From Kappaphycus alvarezii (lineage: Eukaryota > Rhodophyta > Florideophyceae > Gigartinales > Solieriaceae): DNA of 64,000 nt. How positions within the stretch are numbered: position 1 is the first letter of the stretch; each line of letters begins with the position of its first letter. The notes under the pieces were generated by a model. That model did not search any database, was not told the origin of the DNA, and was given only the letters and a program-made list of their open reading frames with translations. Shown here one piece after another: positions 33,418 through 48,100 of the stretch. The stretch is taken from NCBI GenBank assembly GCA_002205965.3, contig NADL03000523.1:558001-622000 (forward strand). Direction: 5' to 3'. The translations under genes and the position numbers were made by a program.

Positions 33418-34964
33418 ATGACATCCACTCCGCCACCAAACTTTATCCAAACAGGAGACACTTTCACCCTCCATCCCTCCATCCCCACACCGCCAACACC
33501 CTCCTCCGCAACATTTACATCCTTTCTCTCCTCCAATCTCACCGTCCAACCCCTCGTCACCGGCCCCTTCACCAGCGACCTAACCGCCTCCTCCGATGAC
33601 CTCCTTCTCGCCATTCTCTCCCTTCTCCTCCTCCTCGCCATCGAAGGCCTCACCTCCACCCTCCTTCTCCGCACCCGTCACGGTCTCCTTCACTCCCGTT
33701 CCTTTTCCCTCCGTCAATTCACCGACCTCATCCGCGAGTTTAACATACGTGCCGCCTTTCGCGGTCACCCCGCCTCCAAATCCACCCGCACCCCCCGACA
33801 ACAACACCCCTTGGATTGGCGACTCATCGTGTCTGCCATCCTGCTTGTCATCCTCACCTTTGGACTTCAGGTCCTCGTCCTGTTTCTCACAACCCCCGGA
33901 ACAAGGGAGGTTAGTAACCGTCAGGCCACCTTTCGACTTGTGGACCCGTTGATGCCGCAGTGGGTCCAGATATCACGGTCGCGCAATCTGGCCAATCAAC
34001 CGTGCTCCGCGTTATCCTTGAGCAATGTCGAGCAGGGTGTCACAAGGATATCCGCCTGTTTGACCTCCAGTGTCTCTCGTGATATCGAGGCCGGTTCTCC
34101 CGCCGTGGCCAGTCGCGATTGGACCGTCGTCCAAAATATGACCTTTCACAGTGACATGCATGAGTTTTGGTGGGGAGCATCGCGTCGAATTGGGAGGGCG
34201 TGGGGAGGCGTATAGTTCACGTGCGTATTTCAGGTTGACGGAGCGTGCGGGTGCGGGGGGGGGGAGTGATCAGGGGGGAGAGAGGTTGATGCCGAGGGCG
34301 GAAATTCGACGCGAGAGGGAGAGGCTGGTGCGTGCCGTTCATATGGCGTTTGTTGGCATGTTGTATGCGGCGTATAATAGGGAGGTTGGGCAGGGTATGA
34401 CCGTGGATGGGTTGAATGGTGTGCAGTTTGAATTTGTGGAGGGGGGAGGGTGGGGATGTGGAGATGGTTGATGTGGTGCGTACAAATGGGGGTCGGATTG
34501 TGTTGCAGAGTGCGGCTAGAAAGTATGTGACTCGGGCGACGGGGGCTATTCCCGGTGGGAATGGCGCTTTGCTGTTTGCAGAGGCGTTTTTAAGGGCGAG
34601 TGTCGGCGTGGTGGTGTCGGAGGGGAATACCAGGGATTTGATGATGGCCAGTGGCAATACGTATACGAGGGTGGGCGTGTTGTGGGAGGAGCGGTTTCGG
34701 TGGTTGAATTGGTTGAGTTTGTCCTTGCTGCTGTTTGTTGCGTTGGTGGTGTTGGTGGTGTTGAGGTGGGGATTAAAGCCGGTCGGCATGGGCGAATTGG
34801 CGGGTATGTACGTCGAGGAGGTTGCGGCAGGAGGGAGGGGGGGGGCGTGGGATGCGTTGGAGAGGAGAGAAGGAGTCGAGCAGAGATTCGGCGTCGAGTT
34901 TCGCCCGCTCGGCGCTGTCGACGATTATTATGACGAGCGGGTGGATGCACGGCGACGCCGCTGA
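33418..34964 (+). CDS. Multi-pass membrane protein, paralog B, two frameshifts
   Basis: The ATG at 33418 opens a frame with hydrophobic helices matching paralog A (DDLLLAILSLLLLLAIEG; VILTFGLQVLVLFL) and the same Cys blocks (QPCSALSLSN, RISACLTSS). The frame changes after SDMHEF at about 34165 (next to TTTT) and again at about 34441-34455 (next to a run of six G). Paralog A's sequence continues smoothly across both points (SSRAYFRL matching ARAFYNL, then IVLQSAARKYV and a third helix WLNWLSLSLLLFVALVVL). The C-terminus ends PLGAVDDYYDE plus a basic tail. Homology through to the end suggests a recently functional gene or an intact gene with sequence errors. Confidence 0.7.
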
Positions 34965-35315
34965 GGGGAGCGCCTGGTGCGCAGTGTTGACAGCAAGTAA
35001 AGCGTGGACCCTGGCATGGTATCCGTTTTGTGTCTGTGATAAAGCCCAATGATCCGACCCATTGTCGATGGCCTAGATGGCCTCGATGGCGTTGATCATC
35101 GACTCTTGAATCCGCAGCGCTGACACTACGTGCCGCAAGCGCCGTTGATGAATAGCAACAAACAACAATTTTACTTGCATCTCTTGCATCCACGACTAAC
35201 TAACAAGGTACGTACGTATGTATCGAGACGACCAAACCAATGCGTCATCTCAACAGATACAGGGGGAATAAAAAGGAGACCACATGGACCCGACGGCAAC
35301 CAACGCAATGCAACC
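34965..35315. other. Intergenic spacer between convergent genes
   Basis: About 350 bp between the 3' ends of paralog B (plus) and the Cys-rich gene (minus). No gene seen. Confidence 0.5.
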
Positions 35316-35490
35316 CTACGCGCAACACTCAAACCCAATCCTACGGCTCATGCCAATGCACCTCCTCACCACGCATCCAAACGGCGTCGAAGGCCTGAGA
35401 CACTCCCGAGTAGCCGTGCGCTCTGCAAACCGCCCAATCCTGCATATACACGGGCACGGCGGCCTCACCGGCGGCCTCACCGGCGGCCTA

Positions 35491-35523
<33 letters not shown>

Positions 35524-36064
35524 CTGGGGATGCTATCAAAATCGCAGCACCAGAATCCACTCCTCCTACCCAAGGGGCAGACATTGACGGAACACAACCT
35601 GAAGGGAGTCCTACTACACTCTTGTCTGGCAATACTCAAGCCGACAGTACCCGGGCGGGCAGCGACAGGGGCATGAAAAGACGGGAGATGGAGAGGGGTG
35701 TGACGGACGGAGTGACCGAGGCGGAAGCACTGGGTGTGGGTGTGGCGGAGGCGGAGGCGGAGGGACTGGGTGTCGGGGAGCGGGACGGGGGGGAGAGATC
35801 GCAACACCAAAAGCCAAAGCGGAAGCGGAGACGGCAGGTGGAGACTTGGCAGAAGCGGAAGATGAAGCGACGACATTGACGACGGGCGAGGAATTCGTCG
35901 CGGAAGCAACGGCAGGGGCAGGGTACCGGCCTTCTCTGACGGTCTGTTGGGGTGTCGAGGTGGGTGTCGGGGTGGGAGACGACGGTTTTGACGGCGTCGG
36001 TTGAGGCGTTGGAAATGGTGCAGAGGGCTAGGAGGAGGAGGAGGAAGAGGGTTTGGAATTTCAT
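35316..36064 (-). CDS. Secreted protein with three Cys-rich modules and Pro/Ser linkers, frameshifted
   Basis: It starts with a clear signal peptide (MKFQTLFLLLLLALC..., cleavage after SNA about residue 19). Three copies of a Cys module follow: 35801-35923 (CPCRC ... FCQVSTCRLRF ... GFWCCD), 35541-35673 (CPCRC ... LCSVNVCPLG ... GFWCCD) and 35319-35456 (CPCIC ... GCVVRRCIGM ... GFECCA, then the stop). The shared spacing is C-P-C-x-C, then C-x7/8-C-x4-C-x9/10-C-C. Linkers are Ser/Pro/Thr/Ala repeats (SPTPSPSASA, SPSPSPSPSP) like those joining binding modules in secreted wall proteins. Frames change between modules 1 and 2, near a C4 run, and again inside module 2. I do not recognise the module. 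Binding of wall polysaccharide would be a guess. Confidence 0.6.
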
Positions 36065-36532
36065 GGTGTGGTTGGTGGTGTTTGGGGTGTGCTGTGGAGG
36101 TTGGTTGGAGTGTGTGAGGAGTGGGGTTTGGAGGGTGGGGTGGTGGGTGGTGGAGGTTTATATAGGGTTTTTGGGGGGATGGGTAAGAGTGGAGGTTTCG
36201 CGGGTGTTTGTGGACGGATGGAGGGGTGAGGGGGGTTGTTTTGGGGGTAAATTTGTTTGGAATGAGGGATGTTGAAGGGCGGGGGGGTTGCGATGTGGGA
36301 TGCGGTGACACAACAAAGCAAGGCAGCAGATCTAGGGGAAGGAGGTTTGGAGTTGTTGAGATATGTGTGGGGGATTATGTGACGTGAGGAATGGATGAGT
36401 GCAAGTCGGGGGGAGGAGCAACGCTGGGGAGTGTGTATTCCGACGTTGTATGTCAACGTGTGTATGTAGGATTTGGCAATGGCAAGCGAGAGAGATGAAT
36501 TACAAACGCTTTGATAGAAGAATATTACAAAG

Positions 36533-36568
36533 AGGGGAGGGGAGGGGAGGGGAGGGAGGGGGGGGTGG
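36533..36568. repeat. G-rich repeat (GGGGA)n
   Basis: Tandem GGGGA units merging into a G run. Confidence 0.9.
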
Positions 36569-36586
36569 GAGCTGTCTTTTGGTGGA

Positions 36587-36632
36587 TGGGGCTGGGGCTG
36601 GGGCTGGGGCTGGGGATGGGGCCGGGGCTGGG
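36587..36632. repeat. G-rich repeat (GGGGCT)n
   Basis: About seven GGGGCT-like units. With 36533-36568 this makes a stretch able to form G-quadruplexes on the plus strand. Confidence 0.9.
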
Positions 36633-37785
36633 TAGAGTGGGTGAACGGTTTGTGTCAGTAGTGACGTTGTGAAACGTTGTATGGTGTTTTCATAGAACGG
36701 AAGGGAGGGAGGGCATGGCCTCCTAACGGGACATGACACAGAAAAATTCAGGATGCAGGATGCGGGGTGAGGAGAATGCGGCAACCCAAAGTCCATAGTG
36801 ACAGCCCCCGACTCTCATTTCTCATTTCTCATGCAGCACAGCCGGCCATGTCGTAAGCCAAAAGCCCTAAAAATCCCAAAACAGACACGTATGGCGCTCA
36901 AACCATTGGTACAGACCCCTTGACCTTGGTCTATTCTACAAGCTGCGCCAACATGTCGACGGAAGCTACAAACGTTACGGCCCGTATGCAAAAGTGGTAC
37001 GATATGTAGGAAAAGCGCGGGGGAGGGGATCATGAACCAAGGTGACATACTCCTCGCTGGACACAACACACTTTAACACCCTCACCCCCCCGCAACGAGT
37101 CGCAGCAAAAGTGCCCTCTACAACCGGCTGGGAACAACGGATGGAACAGCTTGAAATTGCGATGGAAACAAAGTCGCATCCATCCTGGGATCTATATTCT
37201 TCTTGTAACAAGCTCGGTAACGACAGTCGCGCACTTTTGAAATGCAGCCAAATGTTACCACCCCAGTTGTACTGCATCGCATCGCATCGTATCGCATATA
37301 TTGCAACCAAGCAAATCATGTACAGGCGGCAGGATCTAGGCACTCGAAGCGTCGGTATGAACAACAAGCAAAAGAAATTGCAGTGTGGAGTGTGGGGTAT
37401 AAACGTCCATGGACAATACAAGGCATGGGATGCGACCTTTTGTTTTGTGTAGTGCATGGTATGCAGGGGCACGATGGTTGGGGGGGCGGCGGTAATAGTA
37501 TTGCTTTATACTTTCTGGGGGGGGGGGTTGATGAGTTGTGTGTGGGTGTTTTTTTGTACGAGTTTCTCATTGGAGGGCGGCGGGGGGTTGTCGCCGTGAG
37601 GGGAAATGATCCCGGTTTCTATAACACTGTCACGTTTTCGGTCGTTTGATCTATTCGACTTGGGGATTGCTGCTTGTTTTTTTGGCGACATGTTTACTGG
37701 AGATGGGACTGTGTTTTGGAAGATCGCTTTGGACTTGATGATTTTCTCCGTTTTTTTTTGGAAGAGTGTTGTTTGTCGACGTGGA

Positions 37786-37848
37786 TCGGGTGTCGGGTCG
37801 GGTCGGGTCGGGTCGGGTCGGGTTGGGTCGGGTCGGGTCGGGTCGGGT
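37786..37848. repeat. Pentanucleotide repeat (GGGTC)n
   Basis: About twelve tandem GGGTC units with one GGGTT variant. Interstitial. I do not think it is a telomere because the flanks are ordinary sequence on both sides. Confidence 0.95.
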
Positions 37849-40499
37849 GAATGCAAATGCAAAAATGGAAAAAGGCGACGGCGATTCAAACAAGCGCACA
37901 TTGTATCTTTGTCATGTCATGGCAGCACCTTACCCTACACCAATCGACTCCCTTACCATCCTTATCATATATAACCAACCACTCGTCATCTTGACCGTCT
38001 ACCGGGCAACATCCTTTCCTCCTCATCATACTATAGCTAGCTCCATTTACATCAACCCAAAACTCAAACGACTAAAACCTAATCACACTTAACACGACAC
38101 ACATCCCCTTCCCGCCTATTCCCTCTCTTTCTTCGCCCACATCCTCCACCTTTCGCACTCCAAAACCAACCCACCCTCCCCGCTCAGCGGCAACCGCAAT
38201 CCCATACCACCCTGCAACACAACACCCCCCCAACCCTCATTCCCACCATCCACACATTTCCAAACACCACACACCACCCCTCTGCCCAACCCCTCACCCG
38301 CAACCATCCATCCCACCCCACCCACTTTTCGCAACCCCCAAGCCCCCGCAACACAACGCACCTTCCATTTACTTCATTCCTACCACCTCACTCTACCACA
38401 CATCTCATCCCAATTCCTCACATCACTCAACCCACTCCATGCCCATTCCGCACACACCATAAAGCCACATCCAAACCACCCTGCCTTGCACCTCCCGCCT
38501 GCATCACCCCCCCTTTGCGTCACTCCACCCTACCGTTCATCCATTCCACCCCACCCATTCCTCCCAGAAATAAAACCAATGTACACTGCCCACAAAAGCC
38601 AATGCAACACTTCTGCCCCATTCACACCCCCCCTCCCACTCCAATCGACCGTCCCTCCCCCCGCCTACGTCCCCTGAAAAGCTCCCCTCCTTTTTTACCA
38701 ATACGCATCTTCTCGCAATCATCACAGCTCTCATATGTTCATCCCATGCACGCCTTGCAACTATGAATTGAAACATGTGCCACTGACACATCGTCTCCTA
38801 CGGCCCACCATCCTTTCCCTGTTGGTAATCATCGACGCCGTTGCAGCTGGCTCAGTCTTCAAATCATCACCAGCGCTTGAAACCAAAAGGCTGCAACTGC
38901 CTCCCCTGCGAAACGGCACCCGGATTCATCGCAGTGCCGTTCACACTCGCTCTTCATTTTTCCACCCCTGTTGCGGTGTCTACACCCGCTTCAACCCCGC
39001 GTTGCATTGTGTCAAGCACGGAAACTGGTGACGCCGGTACAGAAGACGGTGATGTTGTGGGCGGTGCCTCTTTTTCACTGCGAGTAATGTCGACGGCTGG
39101 GAATAATGGGCGCATTATTGCATGAATTGAAACGGCGCCGTTTTCAAATTACGGGACGTGGCTCTGGTCGGTCCACACTTTGGTGCAATACCGGATCGGG
39201 TTTTCAGCAGTTGCGAGACATGCTTTTGGGGGTGAGTCGTCTGAAGCCACAGTTGCAATACAACCGTACGAGTCCGAGTCTTTGTTCAAACACATTAAAA
39301 GACTCTTTCCTGCATTCTGTACTAGTCTGAAAAGTTTCTGCACGACCAGGGATTGTACATTCGGGTGAATTCAACACTCTGCCAGGGCCCGGTTCATGTA
39401 GTTTCCTTTTCAAAACATATCAGGGTGATATGTAATACGAAGCAAATGTACTCCATGCACAATGCGTGGCTATACTTCTGCTTCATGAGGGCCGCAAACT
39501 ATAAGCCCAAAAGGTTTATGGTGAGGCTTTTGAGTTTCAAAGACCAGCTTATCTGCCAATCTTTTCTTGTCCCTTTTTTGAGTCGGACTTGCCGCCTCTT
39601 GTCAAGGGACTAGAGAATTGGGATATGTAGAAACATGACATTGTACTTGGATATCCATGGCTGTCTGGAAAACTATGGGATAGATCGGATATATCTTCCA
39701 AGAGTAAAACACCCAAACCTTTCCCCTTGGATATCCTGTTTGACCACCTCTTTGGAATACTGTATGAGCCCAAAAATGCCTCTAGTACGGTATATCCTCC
39801 GTAGTGCTGCCGTTTTTAAACTACAAAAATAGATTCGAGTGAATGTACCGCCCAATGGGTCCGTAGAAACATGTCTACATACTTATTTGGCGGAAATTGA
39901 TGATGAACAAGGGGGGAATGATGGGGTAATTTACTTCGCCGTCTGACACTTCTAGCGGGGGGAATCTGAACAGAGTTTGGAGAAAAGGAAGGGATGAAAA
40001 AGGCCTTAGTGATACCAATCCTTTCATTTGCTCAAACGGCATATTATTCGGTGCTCTTTACAAGAAGTATCGATGCAACTTAATCCATCCATCCGAGTCG
40101 AAAAAAGCAAACTTTTGCGGTGTAAACAGAGGCCTGGGTCACTCCAATTTGTATGCCTGGCACATAAAGAGGTACGAGACACAGATGACATTAAATCTAC
40201 CCGGATATCTGTGGATGGTTTGACTTTTGGGCACATGTAATCTACCGCGGCCAGTGATTGCATTCTATTCCGGACCGCTGAGCAGTGCCAACTGCGTCAC
40301 CAGTTTGTATCTACAGAGCTAGGGTTATAAGCGGAGAGCATGTTTAGATTTATGTTTGCTCTTCTCCCGATGCTTACCATTGAGAGAGAACCTACATAGG
40401 AGCCTGGGTATATGTATGATGGGTCGACGACGGGAATGTTTAAGGTTCTTGTAGGCGTCCCCAAGAGTTTTTCAGGCGCACATTGCAGATTCCTTTATA

Positions 40500-40500
<1 letters not shown>
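37849..40500. other. Intergenic DNA, C-rich then AT-richer, no supported gene
   Basis: 37,900-38,800 is strongly C/A-rich on the plus strand. The minus strand has Gly/Trp/Val-rich frames (38116-38361 and 38537-38791) that might be the G-rich end of a decayed gene, but stops intervene and I recognise nothing. The partner of the dispersed repeat lies at 39678-39725. Confidence 0.4.
39678..39725 (+). repeat. Dispersed repeat fragment (partner at 26601-26647)
   Basis: Direct-sense copy of the repeat described at 26601-26647. The flanks do not match. Confidence 0.65.
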
Positions 40501-44152
<3,652 letters not shown>

Positions 44153-45157
44153 CTATAACTTCCAACCTCTACAATAATAAACCTTGAAGTCACCTAGGGA
44201 ATCATCTTCTGTTGGCTCTCCGTACCAGTTATGGTATTCTCGACGGAATACAATACTAAAGGAAACATCTGAAAATGAGCCATAGTGATCCAATTCTCGG
44301 ACTATCATATCATTGAAAAACCAGTATATTGTTTCGTTAGTTATGAGTAGTCCAATTTTCACTTTGGGTTCTTCATGAAGATTTTTAGATGTATAAATTA
44401 TCTTTGGTTTATCATAAGGAATCTTTATATTCGAATTTGTGAAACTGTTTGCTTTGTAACCGATATTAGTTATAAAACATTTCTTAAGAGGCAAAGAATT
44501 AAAATTTCTTTCCGTAGATGAGTACTGTATTATACCTATTCTTCTTCCATTAATTCCGATATCCTCTAACGAGATTGAGCTACTAATTGCAGAATTTCCA
44601 AGGGCACATAAAATTTCAATATAGCCGTTTTGCATTGCACTTTTGCTCCTCAAAATTGATGTAGAATAAAAAGGTTTGCCTAGACTCAATCGCTCAGCAG
44701 TAGTTTGTCGCTCACAGAAGTTTATTTCATGTACTTGGAAATAATTGTGGGCTCTTAAAATGTCTTTATCCGGTTGACATTCTTTGACTGTCAATAATAT
44801 ACAGTCTTCTTCAAGTAGAACATTTTTATCATCAACCTTTGTTGGAAAATTGGAGATTTCATCATGTAATGCTCTCCACTGAGTCATAGACAAGATGTAA
44901 TTAAGCTTCAATATCGGAGAATTCGTCTTCTTTGAAAAATCGGAGGACCACTTGTATTCTCGAGGAGCATAGCGAGTGGACTTTGTAAGTATTTGAACAA
45001 CTCTAGGTGGCTGAGGGTATCTTCTTTCCGAGAAGGAATCAAGGCTTAACGAGTCGGGTAGACTTTGGATCTTCCGCCTCATTTCGTAGCCTAAAACATC
45101 AGTGAGTTGAAAATTTTCAGTCAATTTTTCATTCGTCATTTTCTGTAACACGTTCAT
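44153..45157 (-). CDS. Orphan protein, possible GH16/concanavalin-like fold
   Basis: Intact 334-codon frame in otherwise empty AT-rich DNA, far longer than chance ORFs nearby. It is rich in Ile/Ser/Asn and lacks a signal peptide. The segment PFYSTSILRSKSAMQNGYIE resembles the 'TS-x-x-RSK...YGYFE' strand of family-16 glycoside hydrolases. The later KIGLLITNETIYWFFNDMIV resembles their 'W-x-x-D-x-I-x-WYVDG' strand. The catalytic E-x-D-x-x-E is not seen where expected (SISLEDIGINGRR), so if the fold is right the protein is a non-catalytic or binding relative. This is a weak, by-eye similarity. The alternative is a gene of viral or plasmid origin. Confidence 0.55.
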   Translation of the reverse strand: MNVLQKMTNEKLTENFQLTDVLGYEMRRKIQSLPDSLSLDSFSERRYPQPPRVVQILTKSTRYAPREYKWSSDFSKKTNSPILKLNYILSMTQWRALHDEISNFPTKVDDKNVLLEEDCILLTVKECQPDKDILRAHNYFQVHEINFCERQTTAERLSLGKPFYSTSILRSKSAMQNGYIEILCALGNSAISSSISLEDIGINGRRIGIIQYSSTERNFNSLPLKKCFITNIGYKANSFTNSNIKIPYDKPKIIYTSKNLHEEPKVKIGLLITNETIYWFFNDMIVRELDHYGSFSDVSFSIVFRREYHNWYGEPTEDDSLGDFKVYYCRGWKL

Positions 45158-48100
45158 TATTCTCTCAGGTAATAGAGTCTAGATGTCAATGAAAAGATAA
45201 TGCACAGAGAATATGTTTACGGGCAAAGTAGGCCGAGGAGAAGATGTACACCTAAAAAATAATATAAAATTAAGGAACATAAATTTTATACTCAAAGAGT
45301 AGAGAGCTGCGCGATATTGATCTTTCTTTAATTTTCCATGGAACATAAATTCTGCGTACTCTTCTATTTAGCTATGATGATTTCCTATTTTAGTATTGTC
45401 TCACCTATTTTTTCTAAATTTTCTAAAAATTGATGACAGAAAATAATATCAAAACCACTTAGTTCTTATTTAAGTAAAGGAAGTTTGCATACTATTTTAT
45501 GACGGTTGGAATGAAATATTATGCATTGAAAAGTTAATAATTAAAAAAAAACTCAATCAAGCGAATGCTGAATTTTTTATGTTGAGAAAGTGATTCTGAA
45601 ACATATTTTAGTTCATAAATGAATTTTTGTTAGCATAAAGTACAAAAAACTATATTTTCAACTGTAAATGAATTCTTTTCAAAGAATATCACAGCAAAAC
45701 GTACATTTACAAAAAGAGGCTTAAAATTCAAAATTTAAAGTCAAAAATTTTGAATAATTTCATAGGTGAAGCACTGAAGTCTTGTAATACGGGAAATAAC
45801 ATGGACATTGAATACAAACAAAAAAGTTGAAACTGGAAACTTAAAACCATATTCTCCCTGAAAAATGGTTTTTGGTAATAAGTGTTACTTGAGTAAAATA
45901 AAAAATTCATATAAGCACATGTAACTCGTTTTGTAAAAATACGAGTCAATTTTTTGGAAAGTTTTTAATCACTAGAAATGCTTAATATATTATCCATTGA
46001 GCCACATGGCAAAATTACTACATCAATGAAACAACTTTTAGAAAGACTCTACCTTAAGGCAGTAAAATCATTTACTTATGCAAAAAGCTTGATTAGAGCC
46101 GACAGGGATAGTCATTTGTCCCAGAGATTAAATTCGCGTGCTACCTAAAGTCCATAGAAAAATTTGTTGGAAAAAATGTCACTACTATTCAATTCAAATT
46201 TGCCATAAATTGTATATTTTTAATCGCAGAATTTCACATAGCAAAAAAATAATTATACCTGAAAGAAACTAAAAATATAGCATTCGAAGCCATTTAATAC
46301 TTCCTGTTACAATTTATTCAATTAATTGTTTTTTAGTTTGCTCAAATATTCGATTTTCACTGTGCAGAGGTAAACATATGTAAGTTACGCTACTGCTGAT
46401 TTAAAATTAGGAGGAATTCTTGGGTTATTTTAATGTATGCAAGATGTGGTCGGTTGTATCCACGCCGCTAGTACGTTGTGCGGGATATGGGTTCAATGAT
46501 GGGTAGCACTAAATAGCATCCCTTAAGTACTTGATTTAAAATTTTACTGATATTGAAATTCAGAATTTTTCATAAATAAGAAAGTTTTATGTTGGTACAA
46601 GTGTGAAAAATAATTGAAGACTAATAAATGGAAAATAAAAGATATCCAGTGAAGTGCTTGGGCAAAATAATTATTCTGTTCTGGAAGTATCTTTAATGCT
46701 AAGGTTTTGGTAGTTGAATTTTATTCCTTCTGTTTTGTTCCTGCGGGCATCGCTCCAACTGTTACTGGGTTGATTCTGCTTTACAAACCAACTTAAAACA
46801 CAAAATTTAGGTATCAATTTCTCTCCCTTGATGGTGAGATAATTCAAATACTTTCCCGTATGAATTAACTGAGTAATTTTCAGCTCTAAAAGTTTATTCC
46901 ATAGCACACTGCATCATGGAATTTCGTGAAGAAATGGTTCTCAAAATAAATGTCTCTACATGTAGGAATAAATATCGGAGCCATACAGAGAAATTATATC
47001 AGAAGCAAGAGTGGTAAAATATTTCTTCTTAAAGACTAATTAATATCACTACAGATATTGCTAACAAAGATTTGTCATTTGTCAGTTGATAAATATGATT
47101 AAGTATTTACAGCTGAAGACTATTTACCAAGTTACGTTGGAATTAGACTCGATATCTAAAATGGAAGAGATTTTTCTAGAAACATGATATTTTGAGTAGA
47201 TCAGGAGAAAATTTTCGCGGAAAATGATTTATTATTATGTATATCAAATGATATCAATTGAATAACTAAACAAAGAGGTATATATACTGAAAGACAGAAT
47301 GAATTGTTGTCATTAAAATCATGTGATATAGATTAAATATTTTATTTCTGAAGAAAATCAATTGACCGAGAGAACGCAAAGAAAGGTCAAAACAACTTAT
47401 GAAAATGTCTTAAAGCTTATTCAATGATGAATCAAACGTATTATAATGATTTAAATCATTTAAATAGTTTCTTTTCATCTGCGATATTAGTTATACTCTT
47501 CATATTGACAGGTTTTCACAAATTTCATTGCACTGATCGACACTAGAATTTCATTTTAATCCCGTTTTCGTATTATTTTACGCAGGTAATCAATCGAAAA
47601 TTTTACATTTAATTTTTCCAAAAGGACCCAGTTGCCCTAATGCTGCCATTGGATGCTATTAAACTTCACGTTATCATGAATGATTTTTTTGGTTTCAGTT
47701 CATCTTTTTAGTGGAAAAAATACAGAAATTAGTGAAACTGTTTAGTCTAGAACATATCAGGCGGACAAAAGTGTAAACTGAAACTTTTCCTAAATGTAGA
47801 CTAAAACTTTTCGGGATTTTCGCAGCCGAATAATTGACAAAATCTTATTTCTTAAATGATTTTTAGTATTAAATTTTATTTATTCTGATCATCTTTCGTA
47901 AAAAGTAGTCGTTGATGAGTAAATTTTCAGGAGAAATGTTTTAATTTTTGGATAACCATATTTTACCAAAGGCATGGGTTTGGAAATTGAGATATTTTAA
48001 ATATTTCAGCGAATAAACTTTAAATTTAGCATCAAAATATTGGATGAGACTAGCCCAAAAAAGGATAGAGCGAAAGTTTGAAAAATCGTCAGGTCATCTT

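Larger units (their letters stand above)
36065..37785. other. Intergenic DNA, no supported gene
   Basis: It holds the 5' flank of the Cys-rich gene and the G-rich repeats. From 36975 to 37472 both strands have overlapping open frames (165 and 136 codons). Neither shows a domain and I cannot choose between them. Confidence 0.4.

Noticed and set aside
35284-35879. Plus-strand ORFs opposite the Cys-rich gene
   Set aside because: They are Gly/Asp or Arg-rich low-complexity frames without a signal peptide, whereas the minus strand gives a signal peptide and three matching Cys modules.
37786-37848. Telomeric repeat
   Set aside because: The GGGTC array is short, interstitial and flanked by ordinary sequence on both sides.
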